NCBI RefSeq assembly: GCF_001513745.1
Contig: NZ_CP013380.1
Span: 4,005,153 to 4,069,152 of the forward strand
Source of the DNA: Burkholderia humptydooensis
GTDB lineage: Bacteria; Pseudomonadota; Gammaproteobacteria; Burkholderiales; Burkholderiaceae
Direction of reading: 5' to 3'
DNA length: 64,000 nucleotides
This document shows positions 38,440 through 47,309 of the stretch, piece by piece. Each line of letters opens with the position of its first letter. The first letter of the stretch is position 1. The notes beneath the pieces were generated by a model. That model saw only the letters and a program-made list of their open reading frames with translations. It was not told the origin of the DNA and searched no databases. The position numbers and the translations under genes were made by a program.

Positions 38440-39453
38440 ATGACGTCAAGCGACAAATCCCGCTCGCTCGCCGCACGGCGCCCCGCGTCGCTGCATGCCG
38501 TCGCGGTCGCGGTCGACATGTTGCAGCGGCGCGGCTTGAGCACGGAACTGATCCTCAGCGGCTCGGGCATCACGCCTGCCGAGTTGCGCCAGCCGAACAA
38601 GATCATCTCGCATGCGCAGGAGATGGTGATCTATCACAACGCATGGCGGATGACGGGCGATTCGGCGATCGGCCTCGCGATGGCCGACGCGGTGCCGCTG
38701 ACCGCGTACATGCCGCTCGGGCTCGCGATGATGGTCAGCCCGACGCTCGGCGCCGCGATCGAGCTCGCGAACAGTTGCCCGCTGCTCGCGTTGTGCTACT
38801 TCGCCACGCGCCTCGAAACGAAAGGCTCGCGGGCGGTCATCACGTTCTCCGATTATTCGTATCGGCCCGATCTCTACGTGCTCAACACCGACATGTGTCT
38901 CGCGGGCCTGCGCAGGCAGATGTTCGACCTGCTCGGCGGCCCGCCGACATTCCGTCAGGTGACGCTCGCTTTCGACACGCCAAAACATGCATATGCATAT
39001 GAATCGCTGTTCCAGTGTCCGGTCAGGTTCTCGGCGCCCGCGCATTCGTTCACGCTCGACGCGGACTGCATGAACACGCCGCTGCCGATGGCGCATCAGC
39101 TCGAGCACATGATCGCGAAGGACGCGTGCGTGCGGCGCGAGCAGGAGCTCGAGCAATGGGCTGCGTCGGACGTCGTCGGCAAGACGCTCCACTACCTGTA
39201 CGACCATCCGTTCACGGGCACCGTCCCCGCGCTCGCCGGCGCGCTCGGCATGTCCACCCGCACGCTGCAGCGCAAGCTCAAGCAGTCCGGCACGTCGCTT
39301 CAGCGGCTGCTCGAACAGGTGAGGCGCGATCTGCTGATTCAGGATCTCGCGATGGGCCCGCGATCGAGAAAAGACATCGCACGGCACATCGGCTACAAGG
39401 ACCCGACCTCCGTGAGCCGCGCGCGGCGCCGATGGGCGAAAGAAGATTCGTGA
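38440..39453 (+). CDS. AraC-family regulator (OruR/AraC-binding-2 type)
   Basis: 337 residues. A ~200-residue N-terminal AraC_binding_2 domain (AVDMLQRRGLSTELIL...) is followed by a C-terminal AraC HTH at about 260-335: AGALGMSTRTLQRKLKQSGTS and SRKDIARHIGYKDPTSVSRA. Members such as OruR and ArgR-like activators often control amino-acid or amine catabolism. The transporter operon begins about 136 bp downstream on the same strand and is a plausible target. Confidence 0.88.
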   Translation: MTSSDKSRSLAARRPASLHAVAVAVDMLQRRGLSTELILSGSGITPAELRQPNKIISHAQEMVIYHNAWRMTGDSAIGLAMADAVPLTAYMPLGLAMMVSPTLGAAIELANSCPLLALCYFATRLETKGSRAVITFSDYSYRPDLYVLNTDMCLAGLRRQMFDLLGGPPTFRQVTLAFDTPKHAYAYESLFQCPVRFSAPAHSFTLDADCMNTPLPMAHQLEHMIAKDACVRREQELEQWAASDVVGKTLHYLYDHPFTGTVPALAGALGMSTRTLQRKLKQSGTSLQRLLEQVRRDLLIQDLAMGPRSRKDIARHIGYKDPTSVSRARRRWAKEDS

Positions 39454-39589
39454 GCGCGCGCGAACCTGCGCGATGGCGCGTTTTGGCACGCAATTGGCGC
39501 GTTCTGCCACGCCTTCGCGCACACGGACGACGCGCCGTTTGTTAACCTACATTCATCCGAATAATGGATCTTGGACACGGGAAATTCCA

Positions 39590-40492
39590 GTGGCAAAAGA
39601 CAATCCGGAGGGCCGATTAACCGCGCGCGACTGGCAATTGCTGAGCCCGGTCGTCGCATTGCTCGCCGTCGGCACGTTGCTGCCGATCGCCGTCGTCACG
39701 TCGGTTTCGCTGATGCGCCCGCTCGGCTACGGCGGCGTCGACTGGGGCAGCTTCTCGCTCGACGCCTATCTGAATCTGATCGTCGATCGCGATTTCGACG
39801 GCAATCTGATTTTTCAGAGCGATCATGTCCGCATCTTCGCGCGCTCGCTCGCGCTGGCGGCCGCGACCACGGCCGGCTGCGTCGCGCTCGGCTTTCCCAC
39901 TGCGCTTTTCATCGCGACGCAGCCGCCGCGTCGCAAGAGCGCGCTGCTGATTCTCGTGACGATACCGTTCTGGACGAGCCTCGTCATACGCTCGTATGCA
40001 TGGATCATCCTGATCGCCGACCACGGTCTCGCGAATCGCGCGCTGAACGGTCTCGGCATGCTCGACGGCCCGCTCGGGCTGCTCTACACGACGCCCGCCA
40101 CGCTGGTCGGCCTGCTGTACACGTTCTTTCCGTTCATGGTGCTGCCCGTGTACGCGAGTCTCGACGATTTCGACTGGCGCATCGTCGAAGCCGCATATGA
40201 TCTCGGCGCAACGCGGTGGCGTGCGCTGCGCCAGGTGGTGATCCCGAACTGCATGCCGGGCATCGCTGCGGGCATCGGCCTCGTCTTCGTGCCCGCGCTC
40301 GGCTCGTATGTGATCCCGAATCTGCTCGGCGGCAGCCATTCGATGATGATCGGCAACCTGATCGAGATGAAGTTCACGCAAGGCCGCAACTGGCCGCTCG
40401 GCGCGTCGTTGTCGCTCGCGCTGCTCGGGCTCGTGCTCGCGGCGATGCTGGCCCGCCGCCTGACGTCCGCGAAGCGGGGAGCGCTCGCATGA
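39590..40492 (+). CDS. ABC transporter permease (PotB type, polyamine family)
   Basis: 300 residues with six hydrophobic segments. The ABC permease EAA loop is visible: VEAAYDLGATRWRALRQVVIPNCMPGIAAG. The GSYVIPNLLGG and ARN-W segments are typical of PotB/PotH permeases. GTG 39590 (VAKDNPEGRLTARDW) is chosen because relatives begin here; an ATG 39 codons upstream gives an unlikely Arg/Thr-rich leader. First of three overlapping genes: permease, permease, binding protein. No ATPase gene accompanies them. Confidence 0.88.
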   Translation: MAKDNPEGRLTARDWQLLSPVVALLAVGTLLPIAVVTSVSLMRPLGYGGVDWGSFSLDAYLNLIVDRDFDGNLIFQSDHVRIFARSLALAAATTAGCVALGFPTALFIATQPPRRKSALLILVTIPFWTSLVIRSYAWIILIADHGLANRALNGLGMLDGPLGLLYTTPATLVGLLYTFFPFMVLPVYASLDDFDWRIVEAAYDLGATRWRALRQVVIPNCMPGIAAGIGLVFVPALGSYVIPNLLGGSHSMMIGNLIEMKFTQGRNWPLGASLSLALLGLVLAAMLARRLTSAKRGALA

Positions 40493-41370
40493 ACGGCGCG
40501 CAATCGGCCCGCCATCGCTTCCCGTTCGCGGCCTACGTCGCGATCGGCGCATTCGCGTTCCTGTATGCGCCGATGGTCGCGCTCGTCGCGCTGAGCTTCA
40601 ACCAGGGCGACTCGTCGCTCGTCTGGAGCGGCTGGGGGCTGCACGGCTATGCCGACGCGTGGCAGGACCCGACGCTGATGCGCGCCGCACGCAACTCGCT
40701 CGCGCTCGCCGGCTCGTCCACCGCCATCGCGACGGCGCTCGCGACGCTCGCCGCCGTCGTCATGTGGGCACGCGAAGGGCGGGGCAAGTACGTGATCGAG
40801 AACCTGATCGGCGTGCCGCTGATCGTGCCGGAAATCGTCACGGCGATCGCGACGCTGCTGCTGTTCTCGGCGCTGTCGATCGACCTCAGCTTCTACACGG
40901 TGCTGCTCGCGCACGTCGCGTTCTGCCTGCCGTTCGCCTATCTGCCGATCCGCGCGCGTCTGCGGCGCGTCGATCCGCTGCTGCTCGACGCCGCCGCCGA
41001 TCTGTCGGCAACGCCGTGGGCCGCATTCCGGCAGGTCACGCTGCCGCTGGCGCTGCCCGGCATCGCGGCGGGCGCGATGCTCGCGTTCCTCACGTCGATG
41101 GACGACTTCGTGATCACGTACTTCGTCGCCGGGCCCGGCGTGACGACGCTGCCGATGTACATCTTCGGCGCGCTCAAGTTCGGGCTCACGCCGAAGATCA
41201 ACGCGATATCGACGATCATGCTCGCGCTCTCCGCGATCGTGGCGATCGTCGGCAGCGCATCGGCGAGCGGCGACGCAACCGAGGACGCGCGCGACGAATC
41301 GCCGGCCGGCGATGCCGTCGCGCGCGCGCACCCGCTCTTTTCCCATACCAACAAAATCGAGGCGCTATGA
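40489..41370 (+). CDS. ABC transporter permease (PotC type, polyamine family)
   Basis: 293 residues with six hydrophobic segments. The EAA loop is DAAADLSATPWAAFRQVTLPLALPGIAAG, followed by MLAFLTSMDDFVITYFVAGPG, the PotC/PotI signature. The start overlaps the previous stop by 4 bp and the stop overlaps the binding-protein start by 4 bp, so all three are translationally coupled. The last ~35 residues are an acidic cytoplasmic tail. Confidence 0.92.
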   Translation: MNGAQSARHRFPFAAYVAIGAFAFLYAPMVALVALSFNQGDSSLVWSGWGLHGYADAWQDPTLMRAARNSLALAGSSTAIATALATLAAVVMWAREGRGKYVIENLIGVPLIVPEIVTAIATLLLFSALSIDLSFYTVLLAHVAFCLPFAYLPIRARLRRVDPLLLDAAADLSATPWAAFRQVTLPLALPGIAAGAMLAFLTSMDDFVITYFVAGPGVTTLPMYIFGALKFGLTPKINAISTIMLALSAIVAIVGSASASGDATEDARDESPAGDAVARAHPLFSHTNKIEAL

Positions 41371-42392
41371 AAGCATGGTTGACGTTACTGCTCACGATGA
41401 CATTCGGATTCGCCCAGGCCGCCGAGTTGCATCTCGCGAACTGGCCGGACTGGATGCCGCCGGAGCTGATGAAGAAATTCGAGAAGGAAACCGGCATCAA
41501 GACGACGCTCGACATCTACGACAGCGACGCGACGCTGCTGTCGAAGCTGCAGGCGGGAGGCGGCGGCTACGACGTCGTCGTCGCGGGCGACTACTACGTT
41601 CAGGTCTTCGCGAAGAACGGCCTCGTGCGCAAGCTCGACAAGAGCCGGCTGCAGAACATGGCGAACGTCATGCCGGAATACCGGCATCCGCTCTTCGATC
41701 CGAACCGCGACTACACGGTGCCGTATCTGATCTTCATGACGGGCTTCGCGTACGACAGCGCGCGCGTGCCGGGCGGCAAGCTCGACGATAGCTGGAAATC
41801 GCTGTTCGATCCGCCGGCGTCGCTGCGCGGCGAAATCGCGGATCTGGATTCGGTCGAGGAGCTCTACATGGCTGCGAGCTGGTATCTGAAGCAGGACGAG
41901 TGCACCGAGAATCCCGAAGACGCGAAGCGCGTGCTCGCCGTGCTGCGCAAGCAGAAGCCGTACGTGAAGACGTACAGCAACGAAGGCACGATCGACCGGA
42001 TGATCTCGCGGCAGGTCGTCGTGCAGCACGGCTGGAGCGGCGCGACGGTCCGCGTGCAGCGCAAGCTGTCGACCGCGGCCTTCGCGTTCCCGCGCGAAGG
42101 CGTGCGGATGGCGCAGGACAATTTTCTGATTCCCGCGAAGGCGAAGAACGTGAGCGAGGCGCACACGTTCCTCAACTGGATGATGAAGCCCGAGAACATG
42201 GCCGCTGCGTCCAACGCGTATCTGTATCCGAACGAGATTGCGGGTTCCGAGCGCTACATGAGCGCGGACCTGCTGAAGAATCCCGCGGTGATGCTCCCGG
42301 CCGCCTACAAGGAGCGGCTGCGCCCGTTCAAGCTGTGCTCGCCGGCGGCGCTCGCGCTGCGCGACAAGGTATGGACGATGTTCAAGCAATGA
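41367..42392 (+). CDS. Polyamine-type ABC substrate-binding protein
   Basis: 341 residues. The signal peptide MKAWLTLLLTMTFGFAQA is followed by the PotD/PotF-like mature start LHLANWPDWMPPELMKKFEK. Family features are the YDSDATLLSKLQAGGGGYDVVVAGDYYV segment and the aromatic/acidic pocket residues around DLDSVEELYMAASWYL. It delivers putrescine, spermidine or a related cation to the two permeases. It is the last gene of the overlapping trio. Confidence 0.9.
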   Translation: MKAWLTLLLTMTFGFAQAAELHLANWPDWMPPELMKKFEKETGIKTTLDIYDSDATLLSKLQAGGGGYDVVVAGDYYVQVFAKNGLVRKLDKSRLQNMANVMPEYRHPLFDPNRDYTVPYLIFMTGFAYDSARVPGGKLDDSWKSLFDPPASLRGEIADLDSVEELYMAASWYLKQDECTENPEDAKRVLAVLRKQKPYVKTYSNEGTIDRMISRQVVVQHGWSGATVRVQRKLSTAAFAFPREGVRMAQDNFLIPAKAKNVSEAHTFLNWMMKPENMAAASNAYLYPNEIAGSERYMSADLLKNPAVMLPAAYKERLRPFKLCSPAALALRDKVWTMFKQ

Positions 42393-42928
42393 CGCCGCCG
42401 CGATGATGGCGGCATCGGCGCGACGCATCGATTGAAATCGACTGGAATCAACTGGAATCGATTGACGCAACCGCCTTACGGCGAAGCGCGAGGAAGGTAA
42501 TGGACTGACGAAGTGACGATGCTCGAAGCGGTCGATGCGGGTGCTGGTAACACCGGCATCGACCTGACCACGGTAGTTATTGCGAGTGCCCACACATGGC
42601 TGGCTTCATTGTACAGCATCGCTTTTGCAGCGAAGCTGCGTTCGGCGCTGCCGTTCCGTTGCGCCTGCGTCGGCGCCGAGCATTGCGGTTTCCGTTCGGT
42701 TCGGTGCGATCGCAACCGTCGTTTCAAGCCGGATCGCACGCTCATCGGGCCGCATTCCGTCGCCCATGTTCCACCTGCTCCACTTTCCTCACTGCCTCGG
42801 AAGCAGGTGGCTTCGCTGCGCCAGTTCGGGCCCGCGCCCGACGGAACGCGCAGCGCTTTTTATTCCCGACCGAGCGAACACGGCAAGCCGCCCGTTGCGA
42901 ACCGCACCGCAGGCACGCCGACCGTTTT
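42393..42928. other. Long non-coding stretch downstream of the transporter operon
   Basis: 536 bp with no supported protein gene. Several frames stay open, as everywhere in this GC-rich DNA, but none has a ribosome binding site or a recognisable domain. It includes a decamer direct-repeat cluster (42430-42469) and leads into a block of hairpins ending in a terminator (42929-43020). Confidence 0.5.
42430..42469. repeat. Tandem decamer repeats (GAYTGRAATC)
   Basis: Three consecutive 10-bp units read GATTGAAATC, GACTGGAATC, AACTGGAATC, followed by a partial GATTGACGCA. The 10-bp period puts the units on the same helix face, which suits a protein-binding array. They lie 37 bp after the binding-protein stop. 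Confidence 0.7.
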
Positions 42929-43020
42929 CACTAGTGCCCCACGCTAGTGGCCCGTCTGCCAGCAATCGGTGGCCCTCGAGTGCAGACGGATTCGCCGCGC
43001 AGACATGCGCGGTTTTTTTT
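42929..43020 (+). ncRNA. Candidate structured RNA or 3' UTR element with terminator
   Basis: Three hairpins follow one another. Hairpin 1 is CACTAG/CTAGTG (42929-42934, 42944-42949). Hairpin 2 is CCGTCTGC/GCAGACGG (42952-42959, 42982-42989). Hairpin 3 is the terminator CCGCGCA/TGCGCGG (42995-43001, 43006-43012) with eight T. No plus-strand gene follows and the nearest plus-strand stop codon is ~540 bp upstream. The element therefore ends either a long 3' UTR of the transporter operon or an independent small RNA. No promoter was identified. Confidence 0.5.
42995..43020 (+). terminator. Rho-independent terminator
   Basis: The 7-bp GC-rich stem CCGCGCA / TGCGCGG with a GACA loop is followed directly by eight T (43013-43020). 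It is oriented to stop plus-strand transcripts from the 42.4-43.0 kb region. Confidence 0.85.
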
Positions 43021-43087
43021 GCGCGGTTGCAAGCGGCGAGGCGCTCGTGATCGCGCTCCCGCCGCACGCTCACTTCATCATCGCGCG

Positions 43088-43951
43088 CTACGCCGCGTCG
43101 CCGCTCAACGCCCGATAGCACTCCGGCCGCCGATCCCGAAACACGCCCCAGCAGCGCCGCCGATACGCGAGCGCATCGAGATCGAATTCGGCCGTCGCGA
43201 TCGCCTCGCCGTGCCGGTCGCATTCGACGATCTTCTCGCCGTCCGCGCCCGCGATGAACGAGCTGCCGTAAAACGCGATTTCGCCCGATGCGCCGCGCTC
43301 GACGCCGATCCGGTTGCTCGCGACGACGGGCATCAGGTTCGCGGCCGCATGACCGCGCTGCGTGTTCTGCCAGTGCGCGCGCGAATCGATCGACGCATCG
43401 TGCGGCTCGCTGCCGATCGCGGTCGGGTACAGCAGCAGCTCCGCCCCCGCAAGCGCCATCGTCCGCGCGCATTCCGGAAACCACTGATCCCAGCAGATCC
43501 CGACGCCGATCCGCCCATATGCGGTGTCCCACACGCGAAAGCCCGTGTCGCCCGGCGTGAAATAGTATTTTTCCGTGTAGCCCGGGCCGTCCGGAATGTG
43601 CGTCTTTCGATAGACGCCGAGCGCGCGGCCGTCGGCGTCGAAGACCGCGACCGAGTTGAATTGCGTCTGGCCGGCGCGCTCGAAGAAGCTCACGGGCAGC
43701 ACGACGCCGAGTTCGCGCGCGAGCGACGCGAAGCGCGCAAGCCACCGGTGGCCTTCGTACGGCTGCGCGAGCGCGAGATGCGCGGGATTCTGGTCGATGC
43801 AGAAATACGGCGTCTCGAACAATTCCTGCAGCAGCACGATCTGCGCGCCACGCGCGGCCGCGTCGCGCACAAGACGCTCCGCGCGCGCCAGGTTCGCATC
43901 GACGTTCCAGTCGCACGCCATCTGCGTGGCGGCCACGATCGTCTTTCTCAT
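43088..43951 (-). CDS. aguB: Carbon-nitrogen hydrolase, N-carbamoylputrescine amidase-like
   Basis: 287 residues of nitrilase fold with the Glu-Lys-Cys triad: E43 in LLQELFETPYF, K near 116 in VYRKTHIPDGPGYTEKYYF and C153 in GVGICWDQWFPE. The sequence around the triad is that of N-carbamoylputrescine amidases, which release putrescine, CO2 and ammonia. ATG 43951 is set by GAGGAG a few bases upstream. It follows the HDAC-type deacetylase gene by 13 bp, in an operon that starts with a polyamine-binding protein. The usual upstream partner, agmatine deiminase, is not in this window. Confidence 0.88.
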   Translation of the reverse strand: MRKTIVAATQMACDWNVDANLARAERLVRDAAARGAQIVLLQELFETPYFCIDQNPAHLALAQPYEGHRWLARFASLARELGVVLPVSFFERAGQTQFNSVAVFDADGRALGVYRKTHIPDGPGYTEKYYFTPGDTGFRVWDTAYGRIGVGICWDQWFPECARTMALAGAELLLYPTAIGSEPHDASIDSRAHWQNTQRGHAAANLMPVVASNRIGVERGASGEIAFYGSSFIAGADGEKIVECDRHGEAIATAEFDLDALAYRRRCWGVFRDRRPECYRALSGDAA

Positions 43952-43964
43952 CTCGTGCTCCTCC

Positions 43965-45077
43965 TCAGGAACGACCCAACGTCGGCCAATACGGCGCCAG
44001 CGCGGCGCGGGCGGCCCGCACCGCGGCGCGCTCGCCGTCGCCGCACGGATGCTGGGCGAACTGGTGCGGATCGTCGAACGGCGCGTTCCAGCCGACGAGC
44101 CCCTCGAGCACGCCGAGCGTCGCGATCGGCAGATACGGCAGGCTGTAGCCGCCTTCCTGCAGCATGACGATGCGTCCGTCGCATGTGCTGCCCGCCGCCT
44201 GCCGCAACGCGCGCGCCATGTGCCGGAACCCGTCGCGCTGCACGCGCATGCGGCCGAGCGGATCGAACGCGTTCGCGTCCTGCCCCGCCGACACGAGAAT
44301 GAGCTGCGGCGCGAACGCTTCGACGAGCGGCAGCACCAGTTCGTCGAATGCGTGCGCGTAGCCGGCGTCGCCCGTGCCGGACGGCAACGGCACGTTCGCG
44401 TTGTAGCCGGCGCCCGCGCCGCCGCCCGTCTCGCGCGCTTCGCCGCCATCGACCGGAAAATTCGCCGCCTCGTGCAACGACACGAACAGCACCGACGGAT
44501 CGTCGTAGAACACCTGCTGCGTGCCGTTGCCGTGATGCACGTCCCAGTCGACGATCGCGACGCGCTCAACGCCGTGCACGGCCTGCGCGTGCCGCGCCGC
44601 GATCGCGACGTTGTTGTAGTAGCAGTAGCCCATCGCGAAATCGGCGCCCGCGTGGTGGCCCGACGGCCGGATCAGCGCATACGCCTGCCGAAGCGGCCCC
44701 GTCATCACCGCGTCGACGGCCGCGCACGCGGCGCCCGCCGCGAGCCGCGCGACGCGCTCGGTCGACGCGCTGCCCGCCGCGTCGTCGCCGAGCGGCACCA
44801 CCTGCTCGCCCGCCACCGCGCAAGCCTCGGCGAGCTGCCGCAGATACTCGGGCCGGTGCACGCGCAGCAATTGCTCGTCGGTCGCGTGCTCGAACGCGAC
44901 GCGCGTCAGGCGCTCGGTCATGCCGACCGCGTCGAGCAATTGCTTCGTATACGCGAGCCGCAGCGGACTGTCGAAATGCTCGCCGAAGTTCAGCGTGCCG
45001 TGCGGGACGACGTACACGAGATCGCCTTGCCGATGCGTGAGGAATGCGGGATCGAACAGCAGTCCGGTAGGAATCAC
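43965..45077 (-). CDS. HDAC-fold acetylpolyamine amidohydrolase-like deacetylase
   Basis: 370 residues of the arginase/deacetylase fold. The histidine pair is in RPSGHHAGADF (H141-H142). The zinc ligands are in DWDVHHGNGTQ (D177-D179, H181) and the later aspartate is in LVSAGQDANAFDPLG. The transition-state Tyr is in QEGGYSLPYLP. Bacterial members remove acetyl groups from acetylated polyamines or other small amides. Its position between a polyamine-binding protein and an N-carbamoylputrescine amidase-like gene favours polyamines (inference). It starts 28 bp after the binding-protein stop. Confidence 0.9.
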   Translation of the reverse strand: MIPTGLLFDPAFLTHRQGDLVYVVPHGTLNFGEHFDSPLRLAYTKQLLDAVGMTERLTRVAFEHATDEQLLRVHRPEYLRQLAEACAVAGEQVVPLGDDAAGSASTERVARLAAGAACAAVDAVMTGPLRQAYALIRPSGHHAGADFAMGYCYYNNVAIAARHAQAVHGVERVAIVDWDVHHGNGTQQVFYDDPSVLFVSLHEAANFPVDGGEARETGGGAGAGYNANVPLPSGTGDAGYAHAFDELVLPLVEAFAPQLILVSAGQDANAFDPLGRMRVQRDGFRHMARALRQAAGSTCDGRIVMLQEGGYSLPYLPIATLGVLEGLVGWNAPFDDPHQFAQHPCGDGERAAVRAARAALAPYWPTLGRS

Positions 45078-45105
45078 TTCGGTCTCCTCGTCAGAATGAA
45101 GCCGC

Positions 45106-46200
45106 TCAGTAACCGGTCTTGAACTGGGTCCAGTAGCGTGTCTGCATGCGCATCGCCTGCGGCGGCATCGGGCGCTTCACCCACAGCGTACGCATCGTCG
45201 CCGCATCCGGATAGATCGCCGGATTCGACGTGAGCCGCTTGTCGACGAGCGGCGTCGCCGCGCGGTTCGGATTCGGATACATCACCTTGTTGCTGATTTT
45301 CGCGACGACGTCGGGCCGCAGAATGTAGTCGATGAAGCGCAGCGCGTTGTCCGGATGCGCCGCGCCCTTCGGAATCGCCATGCTGTCGAACCAGAACGGC
45401 GCGCCGGCCGCGGGCAGGCTGTAGACGATCTGCTGCCCGTTCCTCGCATCCGCCGCGCGCAGCGCCGCGACGAGCACCGCGCCCGAGTAGCCGGTAACGA
45501 CGCACACGTCTCCCGTCGCGAGATCGTTCATCACGGGTGTCGCGATGAACTGGCGGATCGTCGGCCGGATCTTCTTCATCATGTCGAGCGCCGCCTCGTA
45601 GTCGCGCGGATCGGTCGTGTTCGGATCGCGACCGATGTAGCGCAGCGCGAGCGGAAACACTTCGCTGCCCGCGTCGTTGAACGCGATGCCGCAGCCCTTG
45701 AGCTTCGCCGCATACGCGGGGTTGAAGATCAGCTCGAGCGTGTTCGCGGGCAGCGGGCCGCCGAGCGCCTGCCTCACCTTCGCGACGTTCAGCCCGAGCC
45801 CGAACGTGCCCTGCATGTACGGCACGCCGTACTGGTTGCCGGGATCGACCTCGGCCGCGCGCGCGACGATCGCCGGATCGAGATTCTTCAGATTCGGCAG
45901 CCTCGATTTGTCGAGCTTCTGGTAGAGGCCCGCCTGAATCTGCCGCGCCAGAAAATCGTTCGACGGAAACACGAGATCGTAGCCGCTGTTGCCTGTCGTG
46001 AGCTTCGTTTGCAACGCTTCGTTGCTGTCGTAGACGTCGAGCCGCACCTTGATGCCGGTTTCCTTCTCGAAGCCGGCGATCGTGTCGGGCGCGAAATACT
46101 CGGCCCAGTTGTAGATGTTGAGCACGTTGCCGCCGGCCGCGCGCGCGGCGGCGCACGCGAGCGACGCAAGCACGACGGCGATCCATGCGATGCGCTTCAT
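45106..46200 (-). CDS. Polyamine-type ABC substrate-binding protein (PotF-like)
   Basis: 364 residues. The signal peptide (MKRIAWIAVVLASLACAAARA) is followed by GNVLNIYNWAEYFAPDTIAGF, the characteristic PotF/PotD start. Pocket-lining segments include YDSNEALQTKLTTGNSGYD, FPSNDFLARQ and NDLATGDVCVVTGYSG. ATG 46200 is preceded by AAGGAGG, which decides against the Met eight codons upstream. It heads the binding protein, deacetylase, amidase operon and is divergent from a LysR gene. No permease or ATPase sits beside it; it may use the permeases at 39.6-41.4 kb. Confidence 0.92.
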   Translation of the reverse strand: MKRIAWIAVVLASLACAAARAAGGNVLNIYNWAEYFAPDTIAGFEKETGIKVRLDVYDSNEALQTKLTTGNSGYDLVFPSNDFLARQIQAGLYQKLDKSRLPNLKNLDPAIVARAAEVDPGNQYGVPYMQGTFGLGLNVAKVRQALGGPLPANTLELIFNPAYAAKLKGCGIAFNDAGSEVFPLALRYIGRDPNTTDPRDYEAALDMMKKIRPTIRQFIATPVMNDLATGDVCVVTGYSGAVLVAALRAADARNGQQIVYSLPAAGAPFWFDSMAIPKGAAHPDNALRFIDYILRPDVVAKISNKVMYPNPNRAATPLVDKRLTSNPAIYPDAATMRTLWVKRPMPPQAMRMQTRYWTQFKTGY

Positions 46201-46340
46201 CGATCCCTCCTTTGACGATGCCAAAGAAATGGCGGCCGCTCGAGCGCTGCGTTGCCGAACGTTCCGCTTGTGATCGTAAGTAGAGAAAAAAATCGATTCG
46301 TGATCTTATTACGCACATCGCCTGTGCCTTTGAGGAAAGA

Positions 46341-47309
46341 ATGCGGCGAATCGATCTGCTGTCCGCGCTCGAAACGTTCGTCTGCGCGGTCGAGGAAGGC
46401 AGCCTCAGCCAGGCGGCGCGCAGGCTCGCGAAAACGCCGTCGGCGGTAACGAAGGCGATCGCCGGACTCGAAGCGACGCTCGGCGCGCAACTGCTCGAGC
46501 GCACGACGCGCCGGCTCGTGCTGACGGAAGGCGGGCGGCTCTATCTCGCGACCGCGACCGACGTGCTGCGCCGGCTCGCGGACGGCGCGCGGCAGTTGTC
46601 CGAGCGCGATGACGAACCGCGCGGCCTGCTGCGCGTCACGGCCGCGCATTCGTTCGGCCACGCGATCCTCGCGCCGCTCTGCGCGCCGTTTGCGCAGGCG
46701 TTTCCGCGCGTGCGGATCGAGCTGTCGCTATCCGATCATTACGTCGACATCGTCGGCGAAGGCTTCGATCTCGCGCTGAGGATGGGCAACTACGATCTGC
46801 CGAGCCAGATCGTCAAGCCGATCGGCTCGAACCGCAGCCTGCTGTGCGCAAGCCCCGGCTATCTCGCGCGGCGCGGCCGGCCCGCCGCGCCGGCCGATCT
46901 CGCGCAGCACGACTGCGTGCTCTATCGCCACCCGACGCTCGCGAACACCTGGACGTTCGATCGCGACGGCGTGCGCGCGCGCATCGAGCCGAAAGGGCCG
47001 CTCGCCACCGACGACTACGGCCTCGCGCTCGCCGCGACGCTCGATGGCGCGGGCGTGCTGCCGTGCCCGCAATGGAGCGTCGTCGACGTGCTCGAGGCGG
47101 GCCGGCTCGTGCCGCTGCTCGTCGACTGGCGCTTCGAGAGCGCGTCGTTCGGCGAGGACCGGATTTGCGCCGCCTATCCGTCGAGCCGGCGCGGCTCGAC
47201 GAAGATCCGCCGTCTCGTCGAGCGCGTCGAGGCGAAGCTCGCCGATAGCGAAGCGCGCGTCGCGCGCGTGCTGGGCGAGGCGCCTCGCACCGATTTTGCC
47301 CTCCGTTGA
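46341..47309 (+). CDS. LysR-family regulator of the polyamine operon (probable)
   Basis: 322 residues. The HTH is at about 1-62 (ALETFVCAVEEGSLSQAARRL, SAVTKAIAGLEATLGAQLLE) and the effector domain at about 90-295. The protein ends with a short extension. It is divergently transcribed from the polyamine-binding-protein operon across 140 bp, the standard LysR arrangement. That gap has related GTGATCGTAA and GTGATCTTAT motifs around 46270-46310 that could be half-sites. Confidence 0.9.
   Translation: MRRIDLLSALETFVCAVEEGSLSQAARRLAKTPSAVTKAIAGLEATLGAQLLERTTRRLVLTEGGRLYLATATDVLRRLADGARQLSERDDEPRGLLRVTAAHSFGHAILAPLCAPFAQAFPRVRIELSLSDHYVDIVGEGFDLALRMGNYDLPSQIVKPIGSNRSLLCASPGYLARRGRPAAPADLAQHDCVLYRHPTLANTWTFDRDGVRARIEPKGPLATDDYGLALAATLDGAGVLPCPQWSVVDVLEAGRLVPLLVDWRFESASFGEDRICAAYPSSRRGSTKIRRLVERVEAKLADSEARVARVLGEAPRTDFALR

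Noticed and set aside
42476..42745. Minus-strand text with GTGTGGGCACTCGCAA, reminiscent of rRNA-operon spacer sequence
   Set aside because: The resemblance is from memory only and no 16S, 23S or 5S segment is present. A nucleotide search would settle it; a match to an rRNA spacer would make it a remnant.
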